From: an archaeon
GTDB lineage: Archaea > Asgardarchaeota > Thorarchaeia > Thorarchaeales > Thorarchaeaceae
Assembly: GCA_024275415.1 (NCBI GenBank)
Contig: JAJRZD010000015.1
Location: 1 to 42,057 of the forward strand
Length of the DNA: 42,057 bases
Reading direction: 5' to 3'
How positions within the stretch are numbered: position 1 is the first letter of the stretch; every line of letters starts with the position of its first letter. A model generated the notes under the pieces. The model was not told the origin of the DNA, did no database searches, and saw nothing but the letters and a program-made list of their open reading frames with translations. Shown in pieces: positions 8,568-18,707 of the stretch. A program made the position numbers and the translations under genes.

Positions 8568-11219
8568 CTACACTCGTCCTTTCCCAAGAACCTTCTCGAT
8601 AGCGATATCAATGTTCACCGAACGCCCGTGGTCGGACTTGCTCGGATCCACGCCATCATCACCGAACCTGAACTGGACAATCCGTCCAGGGGCAGTCCGG
8701 ACAGTCCCATCGGACTCGACCTTCAGGTCTTGTAAGGCTGTCATGAGCCGTCGCTGCATATACCCAGATGTAGACGTACGTACCGCGGTGTCGACGAGAC
8801 CCTCTCGACCTCCTGCCGCGTGGAACCAGTATTCTATGGGATCCAACCCGCTCTTGTAGCTTGACTTGACGAATCCCCGCGCTCTAGCACCGAGATCACC
8901 ACGTTCGAAGTGAGGAAGGGTTCGTCCGATGTACCCTCGGCTGATACGGCCGCCACGGACAGACTGCTGTCCGACAACAGCTGCCATCTGCGAAAGATTG
9001 AGTCGTGAACCGCGGGCACCAGTCTGTGCCATGATGACAGCAGAGTTCTCCAGACCCAGATGTTCTCCTGCGACAGCACCTGCCGAGTCACGTGCTTCAG
9101 CAAGGGTTGCCTGTATCCGTTGCTCAAGGGTTTCAAGAAGGGTCTGTCCGGGGTTCGCGTCAAGCTCGCCGCGCTTGTATGCCTCGATTAGCTGGTTGAC
9201 TTTCTGGTCTGCTTCTTCGAGGATGATACGGATACGCTCTGATGCCTCGCGGGGCAGTGTGACATCGTTCAGTCCCATTGAAAAGCCACGGTCTGTGATA
9301 AGACGAACCAGCAGTCTACCTACTGAGTCCAGGAACTTCCGTGCGGTGGTGGAACCTCGCTCCTTGATGATCCGATGGAACAGTGAGTCGGGCTCACCTG
9401 CACCGAATGCCTTCTCATCAACGACACCAAAGAGGAGCTCTCCATTGCGGACGACCACATACGAATCGTAAGGACAGTCCTCCATCTCGCACTTGTCGCA
9501 CTTCCTGCAGACGTTTGCCTTGAAGGAGATGTTGATGTCGTCAGGGATGAACAAGCTGAATATCTGCTTCCCAGTCCACAGCGGGATAGGCGCCTTGATG
9601 GCAGGAGCTGGTAGCTCACCAGCAAAACCTGTGACTGCTGTGAGCTGGTTCACTTGGTTCAGGGTGTACAAGCTCGATTTCCGTGTGAGTAGGAATGCTG
9701 CTGAGATATAGTCCTGAAGGGCCCCTATGATGGGACCGCCGTATCGTGGCGACAGGATCTGCTCCTGCACCCTCATCAGAACCCGTGCCTCAGCACGAGC
9801 CTCTTCAGATTGTGGCACATGAAGGTTCATCTCGTCCCCATCAAAGTCTGCGTTGTACGGAGGACAGACGTATAGTGCCAGCCGGAAAGTCCTGTAGGGC
9901 ATCACTCGAACCTCGTGTGCCATGATGGACATCCTGTGCAGTGATGGCTGCCGGTTGAATAGGACGATATCACCCGAGTCCAGATGCCTTTCCACGATGA
10001 ACCCTGGCTCAATCGTGTCCGCGATAATCGACCTGTCCTTCACGAATCGCAGGTCCACTCGCCGCCCATCCGACCGGATGAGATAGTTGCACCCAGGATG
10101 CCTGTCAGGACCCCGAATGACCAAATCCTTCATCCTCTCGATGTTCCACTCCGTCACTCGCTCCGGTATCGTCAGTATCGTCGCAATCTGCTCCGGCACA
10201 CCCACCTCGTTCATGCTCAGGTTCGGGTCGGGGGAAATCACCGTCCGTGCCGAGAAATCCACTCGTTTGCCCGAGAGGTTCGACCTGAATCGCCCCTCTT
10301 TGCCTTTCAGTCGCTGTGAGAGTGTGCGCAACGCCCTCCCCGACCTGTGTCGTGCCGGCGGTATCCCGCTCACTCCATTATCGAAGTAGGTGGTCGTGTG
10401 ATATTGGAGAAGTTCCCATAGGTCCTCGACAATTAATTGTGGCGCTCCAGCTTCTAGGTTTTCACGGAGCCTCTGATTGATACGGATGATGTCAATGAGT
10501 TTATGGCTCAGGTCGTCCTCTGACCTGACACCTGACTCGAGAGTGATAGAGGGTCTTACAGTGACAGGAGGGACGGCAAGAACGGTGAGGATGGACCACT
10601 CAAGCCTAGCGGCTTCGGGGTTGATCCCAAGGAGGCGATAATCATCGTCAAGGATATTCTCCAATCGTGCTCGGATGTCAATAGGAGTGAGCCGGACAGA
10701 GCCTGCGTCGCTGACCTCGTAGATTGAGGTGGGTTTCTCAAGTTTGAGTTTAAGTTGTTCAGATTCACAATGGGGACAGGTCTTAGCCTTGGAGGCGCGT
10801 TTGATGATCTCTTTAGAGAGGTTGGCTGTCTTTTGTCCAATCTCAGGATATCGTTTGAAGAGGCGTTTGAAATGATCTATTTCTTCTTCTGTCAGAAGGA
10901 TGCGTTGACAGGACCTGCACACAGATCGAAGGACTTTGTGTATGACCTTTGCATATCCAGCATGCATCACTGGACGTGCCAGTTCGATATGTCCGAAATG
11001 GCCAGGGCAGTTCCCGACACGGTTTCCGCAGGTTCTACACCGTTGACCAGGGTCAATCACGCCAAGCCGAGTATCCATAATTCCGCTCTCAATAGGATAA
11101 CCATCTTCATCATAAGTGTCGGCTACAACTATCTGGGCGACAGACATCTTACGGATATCATCGGGACTGAGCAACCCGAATTCGATTTCAGCAATCTTCT
11201 TGGTAGTACTAACCATCAT
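8568..11219 (-). CDS. rpoA1: RNA polymerase subunit A' (Rpo1N)
   Basis: The 883-residue N-terminal part of the largest polymerase subunit. It contains the zinc-binding clamp core CRTCGNRVGNCPGHFGH (about residues 60-76), a second Cys cluster (CRSC, then CPHC), and the catalytic magnesium loop NADFDGDEMN (about residue 457) whose three Asp residues bind the active-site metal. RGGRISRGYIGRTLPHF is the conserved funnel segment near the C-terminus. An extra cluster CRKCDKCEMEDC lies near residue 575. The ATG at 11219 follows GGAG and begins right after the rpoB stop. Length is normal and no breaks were seen. Confidence 0.97.
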   Translation of the reverse strand: MMVSTTKKIAEIEFGLLSPDDIRKMSVAQIVVADTYDEDGYPIESGIMDTRLGVIDPGQRCRTCGNRVGNCPGHFGHIELARPVMHAGYAKVIHKVLRSVCRSCQRILLTEEEIDHFKRLFKRYPEIGQKTANLSKEIIKRASKAKTCPHCESEQLKLKLEKPTSIYEVSDAGSVRLTPIDIRARLENILDDDYRLLGINPEAARLEWSILTVLAVPPVTVRPSITLESGVRSEDDLSHKLIDIIRINQRLRENLEAGAPQLIVEDLWELLQYHTTTYFDNGVSGIPPARHRSGRALRTLSQRLKGKEGRFRSNLSGKRVDFSARTVISPDPNLSMNEVGVPEQIATILTIPERVTEWNIERMKDLVIRGPDRHPGCNYLIRSDGRRVDLRFVKDRSIIADTIEPGFIVERHLDSGDIVLFNRQPSLHRMSIMAHEVRVMPYRTFRLALYVCPPYNADFDGDEMNLHVPQSEEARAEARVLMRVQEQILSPRYGGPIIGALQDYISAAFLLTRKSSLYTLNQVNQLTAVTGFAGELPAPAIKAPIPLWTGKQIFSLFIPDDINISFKANVCRKCDKCEMEDCPYDSYVVVRNGELLFGVVDEKAFGAGEPDSLFHRIIKERGSTTARKFLDSVGRLLVRLITDRGFSMGLNDVTLPREASERIRIILEEADQKVNQLIEAYKRGELDANPGQTLLETLEQRIQATLAEARDSAGAVAGEHLGLENSAVIMAQTGARGSRLNLSQMAAVVGQQSVRGGRISRGYIGRTLPHFERGDLGARARGFVKSSYKSGLDPIEYWFHAAGGREGLVDTAVRTSTSGYMQRRLMTALQDLKVESDGTVRTAPGRIVQFRFGDDGVDPSKSDHGRSVNIDIAIEKVLGKGRV

Positions 11220-11220
11220 C

Positions 11221-14200
11221 TTAGATCATCTCCTTGAGTCGCAGCCTAGTGGCCAGACCGAGTGACATCATTTCTTGAATCAGTAATTTGAACGCGTAAG
11301 ACACGACCACATTGCTGATCTTGGATCCAGTGCCGCATATGGGGCAATAGTAGGTATCCCTGTTCCGGTCATAGACACCTATGAGACCACATTCCTCACA
11401 GACGAGCATATTGCTCTTGTCAGACTCATCGAGTAGTCTGCCCTTCAAGAGAATGGCAGCACCGTGTCCGATGAGCACATCACGTTCCATCTCTCCGAAC
11501 CGGAGTCCTCCTTCCCTAGCACGTCCTTCGGTGGGTTGGCGGGTCAAGATCTGGACGGGTCCTCTGGCTCGAGCATGTATCTTGTCTGCGACCATGTGAT
11601 GCAGTTTCTGGTAGTAGATGACACCGATGAAGATGTCAGTCTTCAGTTTCTGTCCGGTGATGCCAGAATACATGACCTCGCGGCCGTTGTGTTTCAGGCC
11701 GTGCTTCTTCATTATTTCGAAGAGTTCCTCTTCAGTCACTCCACAGAAGGGAGTGGCATCTTGTTGTCTGCCAGCCATCGCCCCTGCTTTCCCTGCAATC
11801 ATTTCCATGATCTGGCCGATGGTCATCCGGCTGGGAATTGCATGGGGGTTGATGATGAGGTCAGGCACGACACCGTCCTCGGTAAAGGGAACATCCTGTT
11901 GTGGGACTATGTACCCAATAACGCCCTTCTGTCCGTGACGGGAGGCGTATTTGTCACCAAGCTCGGGGATTCGTAGATCCCTTACTTTTACTTTTACCAA
12001 TCGATTCCCATCGATGGTTTCTGTGAGGATGACGCTATCAACCACTCCTGCCTCGCCATGGCGTACAGCCACTGAGGTCTCTCGGCGGTTGGGGGAAGCA
12101 ATCTCGAATTCCGAGTATTCCTCAAGGAACCGCGGAGGTTAGGTTCTTCCAATTAGGACATCGCCGCCCTGCACCTCGACTTCTGTTTCGATGATACCGT
12201 CCTCGCCAAGGTTCCTGTAGGACTCCGAAGCACGATACCCACGGACACTTCTGTCTGGAACCTCGAAGCGATCCTCCTGACCGCCAGGGTACTTTCGTTC
12301 TTCGCTCTCATAGACACGGGCGAAGGTGCTTCTGCCAAGGCCTCGCTCGATAGAGGCTTTATTCATGATAAGAGCGTCCTCGATATTGTAGCCCTCGAAG
12401 GACAGAATTCCGACCACGAAGTTCTGGCCGGCGGGTCGCTCCTCGAACCCGATGGAATCCATGGCACGGGTCTTGACTATGGGTATCTGTGGATAATGGA
12501 AGAAATGTGAGCGAGTGTCAGCACGGAACTTGAAGTTAGCAGCCGGGACACCCACACTCTGCTTGGCCATCCCTGCCATGTACACGTTACGGGGCGACTG
12601 GTTCCGCTCTGGGAACGGGATGAGTGCTGCCGATATACCAAGAATCGTGGAGGGCACTATCTCAAGATGTGTGGTTCGCGGACCGATATCGTCAGGGGTC
12701 ATGGCAATGAGTGTGTTCTCTTCTTCCTCGGCATCCACAAACTCGACGATGCCATTCCTCAACAAATCCGTGAATGTCCATTCACCATCTGCAACCATGC
12801 GTAGGTGCTCATCTGTCAACCGGCTCTTGCCGTTCTCTACGACTATAACGGGTCTCCTGACACGACCTGCATCGCAATTGACCTGCACCTCGTTCGTGTC
12901 CTCATAATATGCGATATTGACCTCCTCATTGATTTCGCCTGCACGACGCTTCTGCCGGATGGTCTTGGCAAGTACTTGAGGGGCGGGATGGATGCCTACT
13001 AGACGACCGTTAAGAAAGACATCAGCCCATTTCGCACCCCGTTTTCCTCGGAGCTTCTCGATGGATTCTACCTCAGCCTTGTAGAGCGCTCTTTCGACAG
13101 CATCCTCGCCTGTACCTACCGAGATGTATGCCATCATTGCAATGTTTTTGACAAGCCCGCAGTTTGGTCCTTCGGGAGTTTCGTTCGGACATATCTTGCC
13201 CCAATGTGTGGAGTGAAGGTCTCGTGCCTCAAAATGAGGCTGTGATCGTGAGAGGGGGGATACGACTCGTCTCAGGTGAGAGAGAGACGAGATATAGTTC
13301 GTCCGGTCAAGGAGCTGTGACACTCCGGCCTTGCCACCTACCCAATTGCCTGTGGCTAATGCATGCTTCAGGCGCTGTGTGATGACATCGGCGCGTACAG
13401 CTGTCCGGATGTTCGGTTTCCTGCCACGGACTGCTGTCCGTTCGAGTTGATACTTGATATCACGGGTCAGGGAATAGAGTGCCACACGGAACAGCGACAT
13501 GAGTAGGTCACCGGAGAGTTTGAGGCGCTTGTTGGCGTAGTGGTCCTTGTCATCCTGAGTGCGCTTGCCCAGAACGAGCTCAAGCAGACGTTCCACCATC
13601 TGCCCAAGATAGTATGCTTTCTGGAGCCTGTGATGCTCCTCAGTCCCGATGTGTGGAAGCAGGTATCGATCTAGCACTTTCTCTGCGCGCGCAAGACGAT
13701 ACTCTTTGGTCTGACCCACTGCGACTCGTTTCCCAATGAAATCAAGCGCATTGTTCCTAGTAGAGGTCTCTTCATCCTCTTCGCCCCTCATGACATTGAT
13801 TGGTGTTGCCTGCTCTATGGTGACGATGAGCTCGTTTCGAATCTCATCATCATCAGAGATGACTTCGGCAATGTCCCTGTCAGACTCGAGCCCTAGGGCT
13901 TTCATAAGTATCGCAAGAGGAATCTTCCCGGGCACAGATGGGAAAGAAACCCTGAGTTCTCCTGTGCGCTTTCGTTCGATGGTAACTGGTGCACGGAAAC
14001 CCCTGCTTGTCGAGAAGACCTTTGCAATGTGGGTGTAGCTCGAGCTCTTGCTCGCCTCCTCGATAAGGATTCTATTAGGCGCCAAATCCTCCTGTGTTAC
14101 TAAGACGCGCTCAGACCCGTTGATGATGAAGTAGCCTCCCGGGTCATTTGGATCCTCACCGTGCTTGATGAGATCTTCTTCGGACATACCATGAAGAAGA

Positions 14201-14595
14201 CAGGTTTCACTCCTCAGCATGATTGGAAGGTCACCAACATAGATACGCATCGTTTCAAGCCTCGTGGTCACTGAGCCCTCTTGGCGGACAGGAGTCATAT
14301 CAAGGAACAACTTGCTGGCATATGTGAGGTTGCGTATCCTTGCCTCGTTTGGGTAGAGGGGATGTTCGCTTCCATCTGCCTCCCGCACTGAGGGCGGCAT
14401 TACTGTTATCTCTCCAAGATCCACAAAATATCCCTCGACCTTGGGATTGAGTCGTCCAACACTGTCTACGACTTGCTGCAACTCCTCTCGTACAAACCGA
14501 TTGAACGAGTCAAGATGCTGACCCACAAGTCCTTTTTCTGCGAAATATGACTCGATTACTGGCCAATACTTCTGCCTCTCGCTTAAACTCGACAT
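11221..14595 (-). CDS. rpoB: RNA polymerase subunit B (Rpo2), with one internal in-frame UAA
   Basis: The second-largest polymerase subunit, 1124 codons long, the usual length for an unsplit archaeal B. It includes [19 protein letters not shown] and the C-terminal zinc ribbon [12 protein letters not shown]...CPIC. Codon 819 (12139-12141) is UAA. The reading is GDVLIGRT, stop, [19 protein letters not shown], where relatives read GKTSPPRFLEE, so the stop replaces a Ser and could come from UCA by one base change. Conservation continues without a shift on both sides. The known euryarchaeal B''/B' split lies elsewhere. A GTG at 12072 could restart translation but would skip conserved PPRFLEE. The genuine end of the gene also uses UAA, so UAA is a normal stop here. 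Confidence 0.9.
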
Positions 14596-14747
14596 TGAGC
14601 TACACCCTTTCCATTGTGGACGGGGTAACTACTGCAGTCCGTGTCGCTTCCCAAAGCAGTCCCAGAGAACCCGAGCTTGCTCATCTGCCGCAATAGCCGC
14701 CCCGTTGTTTTGTCTCTCACAACCTTCCCCAAAACAAGCCTAAATTA

Positions 14748-14889
14748 TGGCGGGCTCGGCGGGAAATTCCACCTCCATGGGAGTCATGGGGGTATTTGAA
14801 CCCGCGGCCCATCCCCGTGCAAAGAGAGAGATGCTCTCTTGCTCTTCAGGTTAAAAGCCTGCTGCGCTACCTAGCTGCGCCACGAGCCC
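14748..14889 (-). tRNA. tRNA-Lys(UUU) with two introns
   Basis: The acceptor GGGCTCG (14883-14889) pairs with CGAGCCC (14752-14758), with discriminator G and encoded CCA. The D arm is GCGC/GCGC. The anticodon loop CTTTTAA puts UUU at 14853-14855. The T stem is GCGGG/CCCGC. Two insertions must be removed. Intron 1 (best fit 14811-14845, 35 nt, about position 43/44) forms a long hairpin with loop CATCT; its ends could shift by one or two bases. Intron 2 (14765-14794, 30 nt) is in the T loop at 59/60. Without removal neither the T arm nor the variable loop folds. It lies upstream of rpoB on the same strand. Confidence 0.92.
14765..14794 (-). repeat. T-loop intron of tRNA-Lys, related to that of tRNA-Asp
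   Basis: The 30-nt intron at 59/60 has arms ACCCCCATG and CATGGAGGT (one C-A mismatch), loop ACTCC and central strand GGAA facing exon TTCA. Its core CCATGACTCCCATG differs by one base from the core CCATGATTCCCATG of the tRNA-Asp intron at 22840-22869, at the same tRNA position. The pair looks like copies of one element. Confidence 0.85.
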
Positions 14890-15406
14890 CTATTGCCATA
14901 TGATTCCCGAGCAACGATGAGATGCACGTTGGCATATGACTACCATACAGCATTGCTAACGGTCATGCATGATCTGGGAAGCGGTTGTGCTGAGCACTCG
15001 AATCCACCTGTGTGAAAATAAAAGGTTTTCCTTGGAACGAAATTTAGAGTATCAACTAACTTGGAGATTTGCGGCCTATGAGCTTGTCCACATATTGTAT
15101 TCTGAGGTAAAAAGGATTTTGCTGGCACGGGGAACGTGTCAGGTATAACGGGTAATGGAAGTTCCGGCTGAAAGAAGACGTGTGGAGGTCACAATAAGAC
15201 AGACTGCGACCGGGTTTGTTTATGCCAAGATTGTCCTGCTGGCGTTTTTACTCAATGAGTCGGTCATGGGTCTCTTTTAATACATGTCACAATGTTTTTA
15301 TTATGACCATCGAAAGTCGGCGAGGTTCTACTGGAATGACCGGGAGAGCCGTCTATTCTCTGGACCAGTTGTGCGATCCTGTCCGGAACAAGAGCGTGAT
15401 AATAAC
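14890..15406. other. Intergenic region between tRNA-Lys and rps3ae
   Basis: About 520 nt separating divergent genes. One short open frame (15155-15280, 41 codons) has no recognisable motif and no clear Shine-Dalgarno sequence. I see no tRNA, known RNA or repeat. It presumably holds the promoters of tRNA-Lys and rps3ae. Confidence 0.5.
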
Positions 15407-16060
15407 ATGTCATCAAGAAGTCGTCAAGCAGCGGCACGAACAAGGGACAAATGGAGAGAGAAAGTCTGGTATCAAATCAGGTCTCCGGAGTATTTTGGCG
15501 AGAAGGATATCGGGATGACCCCTGCTGGAAACCCCGAGTTATTGATCGGTCGCACTGTAAAACCCACGCTCTACGATTTGACAGGTAATTTCGACCAAAT
15601 CCATGTGAAGCTGAGATTCAAAATCATCGAGGTTGTAGGTCAGGAGGCTAAGACCGTATTTCACGGTCATGAATGGAGTTCAGATTATCTCAGAGGGCTA
15701 GTCAGGAGAGGTACTTCTCGTATCGACTGGATAGGCCCTATTCTTACAAAAGATGACTACCTCATGCGGATCTCCGTAATCGTATTCACTACGTCACGGT
15801 CAAAGACCAGTCAGGAGCATTCAGTTAGGAAAGCTATCGAGAAGGTCATCAGGGCACATGCAAAGAAGCATGTCTTTGACGAGCTGGTCACTAAGGTCGT
15901 CCTTGGCGAGCTTGCTTCGGAAGTCCGTGAAGAGGTCAAGAAGATAGTACCGATCCGAGAATGTGAGATTCGAAAGAGCAAAGTGCTCAAAGGGCCCGAA
16001 GAGGTCAAGGCGCGCAGAGCAAGGCTTCGAAGGGGCACCGAGAAGAAGAAGTCGGGCTAG
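15407..16060 (+). CDS. rps3ae: 30S ribosomal protein S3Ae (eS1)
   Basis: The 217-residue protein is the archaeal/eukaryotic small-subunit protein eS1 on the platform side of the 30S subunit. Diagnostic segments are DKWREKVWYQIRSPEYFGEK, GMTPAGNPELLIGRT and KFRIIEVVGQE-like KFKIIEVVGQE in the beta region, with a basic C-terminus. The ATG at 15407 gives MSSRSRQAAARTRDKWREK, the normal N-terminus; the same open frame extends upstream without conserved sequence. In many archaea this gene sits near rps15 and the RecJ-like gene, which here lie about 3-4 kb away on the other strand. Confidence 0.95.
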   Translation: MSSRSRQAAARTRDKWREKVWYQIRSPEYFGEKDIGMTPAGNPELLIGRTVKPTLYDLTGNFDQIHVKLRFKIIEVVGQEAKTVFHGHEWSSDYLRGLVRRGTSRIDWIGPILTKDDYLMRISVIVFTTSRSKTSQEHSVRKAIEKVIRAHAKKHVFDELVTKVVLGELASEVREEVKKIVPIRECEIRKSKVLKGPEEVKARRARLRRGTEKKKSG

Positions 16061-16136
16061 ACCTGTCCCTCAAGTCAGAGGGACAGATGTGTGCTCTCAG
16101 ACGCAGACCATTCACAATCAGGCAATATTACCCAGT

Positions 16137-16490
16137 TCAGGCATTCATCCGTTTCAGCTTGTCAAGCGCCTGAAGAAGAAGCACCATCAGGTTGGCAAGT
16201 TTTGTGAGGGCCTCTGTATCGTTCTCTCGTTCTATGAGGACATTAAGCGTTCTTAGCTTGATGAGGAGTGTTTCTTTGAGTTCTGGGAGCAGTTCTTTCA
16301 CAGTCCGTGTTTCGACTTCCTCATCAGAAGATGCATAGACAATCCTCCTGTCGCACATCGCACAATAGATGTCATCACCCACCTTGAGGAGGGGTGTCCC
16401 GCACTTAGGACAACCATCTGCAAGCATTGTCGCACCCTGCTGTAACAACTGGGCCATCCTCTTCACCGATGTGTCCTTTCTATCGTTCAT
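16137..16490 (-). CDS. Sjogren's/scleroderma autoantigen 1 (p27)-like zinc ribbon protein
   Basis: About 117 residues from the Met at 16490 (MNDRKDTSVKRMAQLLQQGA). Residues CPKCGTPLLKVGDDIYCAMC form a zinc ribbon, and a predicted coiled helix follows (about residues 65-115). This matches the archaeal UPF0148 / autoantigen p27 family. The biochemical role is unknown to me; the ribbon suggests nucleic-acid or protein binding. It is divergent from the UPF0147 gene with about 160 nt between. Confidence 0.85.
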   Translation of the reverse strand: MNDRKDTSVKRMAQLLQQGATMLADGCPKCGTPLLKVGDDIYCAMCDRRIVYASSDEEVETRTVKELLPELKETLLIKLRTLNVLIERENDTEALTKLANLMVLLLQALDKLKRMNA

Positions 16491-16652
16491 CGTGAATCCA
16501 GTGATGGATGTCCTCAATCCTTTATGAGAGTTGTTGGATGCTATGTACATCCATTCCTCTGCCGAAAGAATGATATGAGGATGTTATCCACCTCTCACTT
16601 GTTAGTTCGCACTGCATTTCGTGCGTCGAGACAATTTCAGAGGTGAGTCCCA

Positions 16653-16916
16653 ATGGACCCCGAAGTACAGAGAAGCATAGACCAATCAAAGCACCTTTTG
16701 AGGCAAATCGCTGATGACTCGTCAGTGCCTCGAAACATAAGACGTGCAGCCAATGAAGCTATTGCGGTTCTTGAGAATGAGAGCGATTCACCTGCTGTCA
16801 GGGCTCAGAATGCGATTGCAATACTTGATGACCCTAGTCAGGATCCGAACTGTCCGAACCATGCCCGAACTAAAATCTGGCATGTATCCAGTTTACTGGA
16901 ACCAATTCGCGACTAG
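16653..16916 (+). CDS. UPF0147 family protein
   Basis: The 87-residue all-helical protein has DDSSVPRNIRRAANEAIAVL and AVRAQNAIAILDDPSQDPNC, characteristic of the archaeal UPF0147 family. Its molecular function is unknown. Length is normal and the ATG follows GAGGTGAG. It is followed about 80 nt later by the FAU-1 gene on the same strand and may be co-transcribed with it. Confidence 0.9.
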   Translation: MDPEVQRSIDQSKHLLRQIADDSSVPRNIRRAANEAIAVLENESDSPAVRAQNAIAILDDPSQDPNCPNHARTKIWHVSSLLEPIRD

Positions 16917-16999
16917 AGCTAGTGCGGACCAAGAACTGAGATTCGTACCTTCCTGTCAAAGAGAAGGTCTGTAGCTCATGTAGCACGGACGGAAAATGC

Positions 17000-18457
17000 G
17001 TGATTAAGGCTCGAATAAGAGGAATCTATTCACAATCATTGACGCGGATAATGCTGCAGAACCATTTTGAGATGGTTCAACCTACTCCTGAAGTGGCTAG
17101 AAGGTTTGGCCTCCCCTATCGAGCGGAAATCCCAGATGTTGATATCTGGGATAGAAGTGACCTACAGGGCATCGTGGCCATTGCTTACGAGTCAATCCTG
17201 AGAAAGCTCACCGATGTGCTTCGGAGAAGGCTTGGATGGGTGATAACCCGCACCCCAAGAGTCGCAAAGAGCTCAATCTACAAGGGAGTTGTGATAGGTA
17301 GGGATGATAAGACTGGATACACTCGCGTGAACATAGGGCCAATCATTGGGTTGCTACCAGAGTTTTCTCCCGAAAGGGGAAGGTCTATCATGGTTCAAGT
17401 GAAAGCGCATGATTATGGTCGGAAAGCACCAGTACTCTCCTCTAACATCACGATTCCGGGAAAAGCCGCCGTACTTCTTCCAGATCCTGTCGTTCGGCTG
17501 AGCACCAAAATCAAGGGACAAAAAGAACGTGGGAGCCTCTTGGCGATAGGAAGGAAACTGAGAGTTCATACAGAGCCATGGGGAATCCTCTGGAGGACAG
17601 CAGCAACTAGGCTCACTGATGAAGAACTCTACAATGAGATTGAGAACCTGTTGGACACTGCACAAAAGATAGAGGATAGCTTCAATCAGATTGCAGAAAC
17701 TGGTCTCCTGTTCGAGGGAACCAGCAATGCGGATATAGAGTTCCCAGCAGAGGTGAAAGAAGCACTGGATAAGACCCGTGCGAAGATACGACCGACCATC
17801 CAACATCATCATTTCTACAAGAGTGCTGGATATGCTTCGTTAGTGGATTTCGCAGAGATGATGATTGAAGATAGGCCAAATGACCGTGAATATGTCAGGT
17901 CGAAGCTCGAAAAGGTGATTGGCAGGGATATGCCCAAAGTTGAAGATCCCATCAATATAGTGCACACGAAACTAGACGGACGCTGCATAGTATTGTCGAA
18001 AGGAAGAGTTGTGGATAGCAATAACAATGCGTTTCTGATACGAAGACAGTTCAGGCATACCACACGAAAGCTAAAGATGACTCCTGAAAGCGTTGACGGT
18101 GTAGTTGTTCCTAGAGATGAAGGCGACTATTCCATCACGAGGGTAGTTCCAGGGTCGATGATCCTCATCACAGACTATTATTCACGAGAGAACAAACATA
18201 AGGGAACCTATGTGAATATCAACACTGGTGTAGAGGTATATCCAAGCAATGGTTCTGTCCCGAGCACTATACGGTATGTTGACCTTGAGATAGATGTTGT
18301 CGCACCAAAGAGAGGACAGACACGAATCATCGATCAGCATCTCCTGAAGCGTGCTGTACAAAGGGGATTCATAACTGAGGAAATGGCAGACCTAGCACGG
18401 GCAAAGGCAAAGGCGGAGTATAGACGCTTGGTATCGAATGTGAAAAGTATTGCATGA
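17000..18457 (+). CDS. FAU-1 family RNA-binding protein / ribonuclease E/G-like
   Basis: The 485-residue protein matches archaeal FAU-1, an AU-rich RNA-binding protein with an N-terminal RNase E/G-like, S1-type beta region (residues 1-130, including SSIYKGVVIGRDDKTGYTRV) and a C-terminal DUF402 domain (about 310-460). The DUF402 part includes LDGRCIVLSKGRVVDSNNNA and the acidic stretch YVDLEIDVV. Homologues cleave or bind 5S rRNA precursor and AU-rich RNA, so a role in RNA processing is likely. The GTG start is the first in frame. The gene converges on pcc1 with 1 nt between stops. Confidence 0.88.
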   Translation: MIKARIRGIYSQSLTRIMLQNHFEMVQPTPEVARRFGLPYRAEIPDVDIWDRSDLQGIVAIAYESILRKLTDVLRRRLGWVITRTPRVAKSSIYKGVVIGRDDKTGYTRVNIGPIIGLLPEFSPERGRSIMVQVKAHDYGRKAPVLSSNITIPGKAAVLLPDPVVRLSTKIKGQKERGSLLAIGRKLRVHTEPWGILWRTAATRLTDEELYNEIENLLDTAQKIEDSFNQIAETGLLFEGTSNADIEFPAEVKEALDKTRAKIRPTIQHHHFYKSAGYASLVDFAEMMIEDRPNDREYVRSKLEKVIGRDMPKVEDPINIVHTKLDGRCIVLSKGRVVDSNNNAFLIRRQFRHTTRKLKMTPESVDGVVVPRDEGDYSITRVVPGSMILITDYYSRENKHKGTYVNINTGVEVYPSNGSVPSTIRYVDLEIDVVAPKRGQTRIIDQHLLKRAVQRGFITEEMADLARAKAKAEYRRLVSNVKSIA

Positions 18458-18458
18458 G

Positions 18459-18707
18459 TCATTCTAACGATTCACATGTGCGAATTGCAAGATCAATCGC
18501 GCTCATGATGTCCTCTATCGTCGCACTGAAACTATTGATACCCCGATTGCACTTGATATAAATCCTAAGAGATTCATTAACTGTTTCAGAACATATCTCG
18601 ATTCCTGTTGGGAGTGGCGAATTATCAGGGCTGATTGCTTGTAGGACGAGATTGGCATCAGTAGATGATTTGAATTCTAGTTCGATGGTTGCTTGCAGAA
18701 CGGTCAT
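18459..18707 (-). CDS. pcc1: KEOPS complex subunit Pcc1
   Basis: The 82-residue KH-like protein has the Pcc1 pattern: an N-terminal strand ATIELEF, a PDNSPLPTGI motif, and the C-terminal helix SFSATIEDIMSAIDLAIRTCE. In KEOPS, Pcc1 dimerises, binds Kae1 and helps bind tRNA for N6-threonylcarbamoyladenosine (t6A37) synthesis. Its start overlaps the stop of the RecJ/Cdc45-like gene (ATGA), so translation is coupled. bud32 and kae1 lie upstream in the same operon; no Cgi121 gene is in the window. Confidence 0.88.
   Translation of the reverse strand: MTVLQATIELEFKSSTDANLVLQAISPDNSPLPTGIEICSETVNESLRIYIKCNRGINSFSATIEDIMSAIDLAIRTCESLE

Noticed and set aside
11221..14595. Classical euryarchaeal B''/B' split of rpoB
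   Set aside because: The break is at the GKTSPPRFLEE region near codon 819, not at the known split site, and conserved codons follow the UAA directly without a start codon.
15155..15280. 41-codon open frame upstream of rps3ae
   Set aside because: No recognisable motif, no good Shine-Dalgarno sequence and no repeat-based selection signal.
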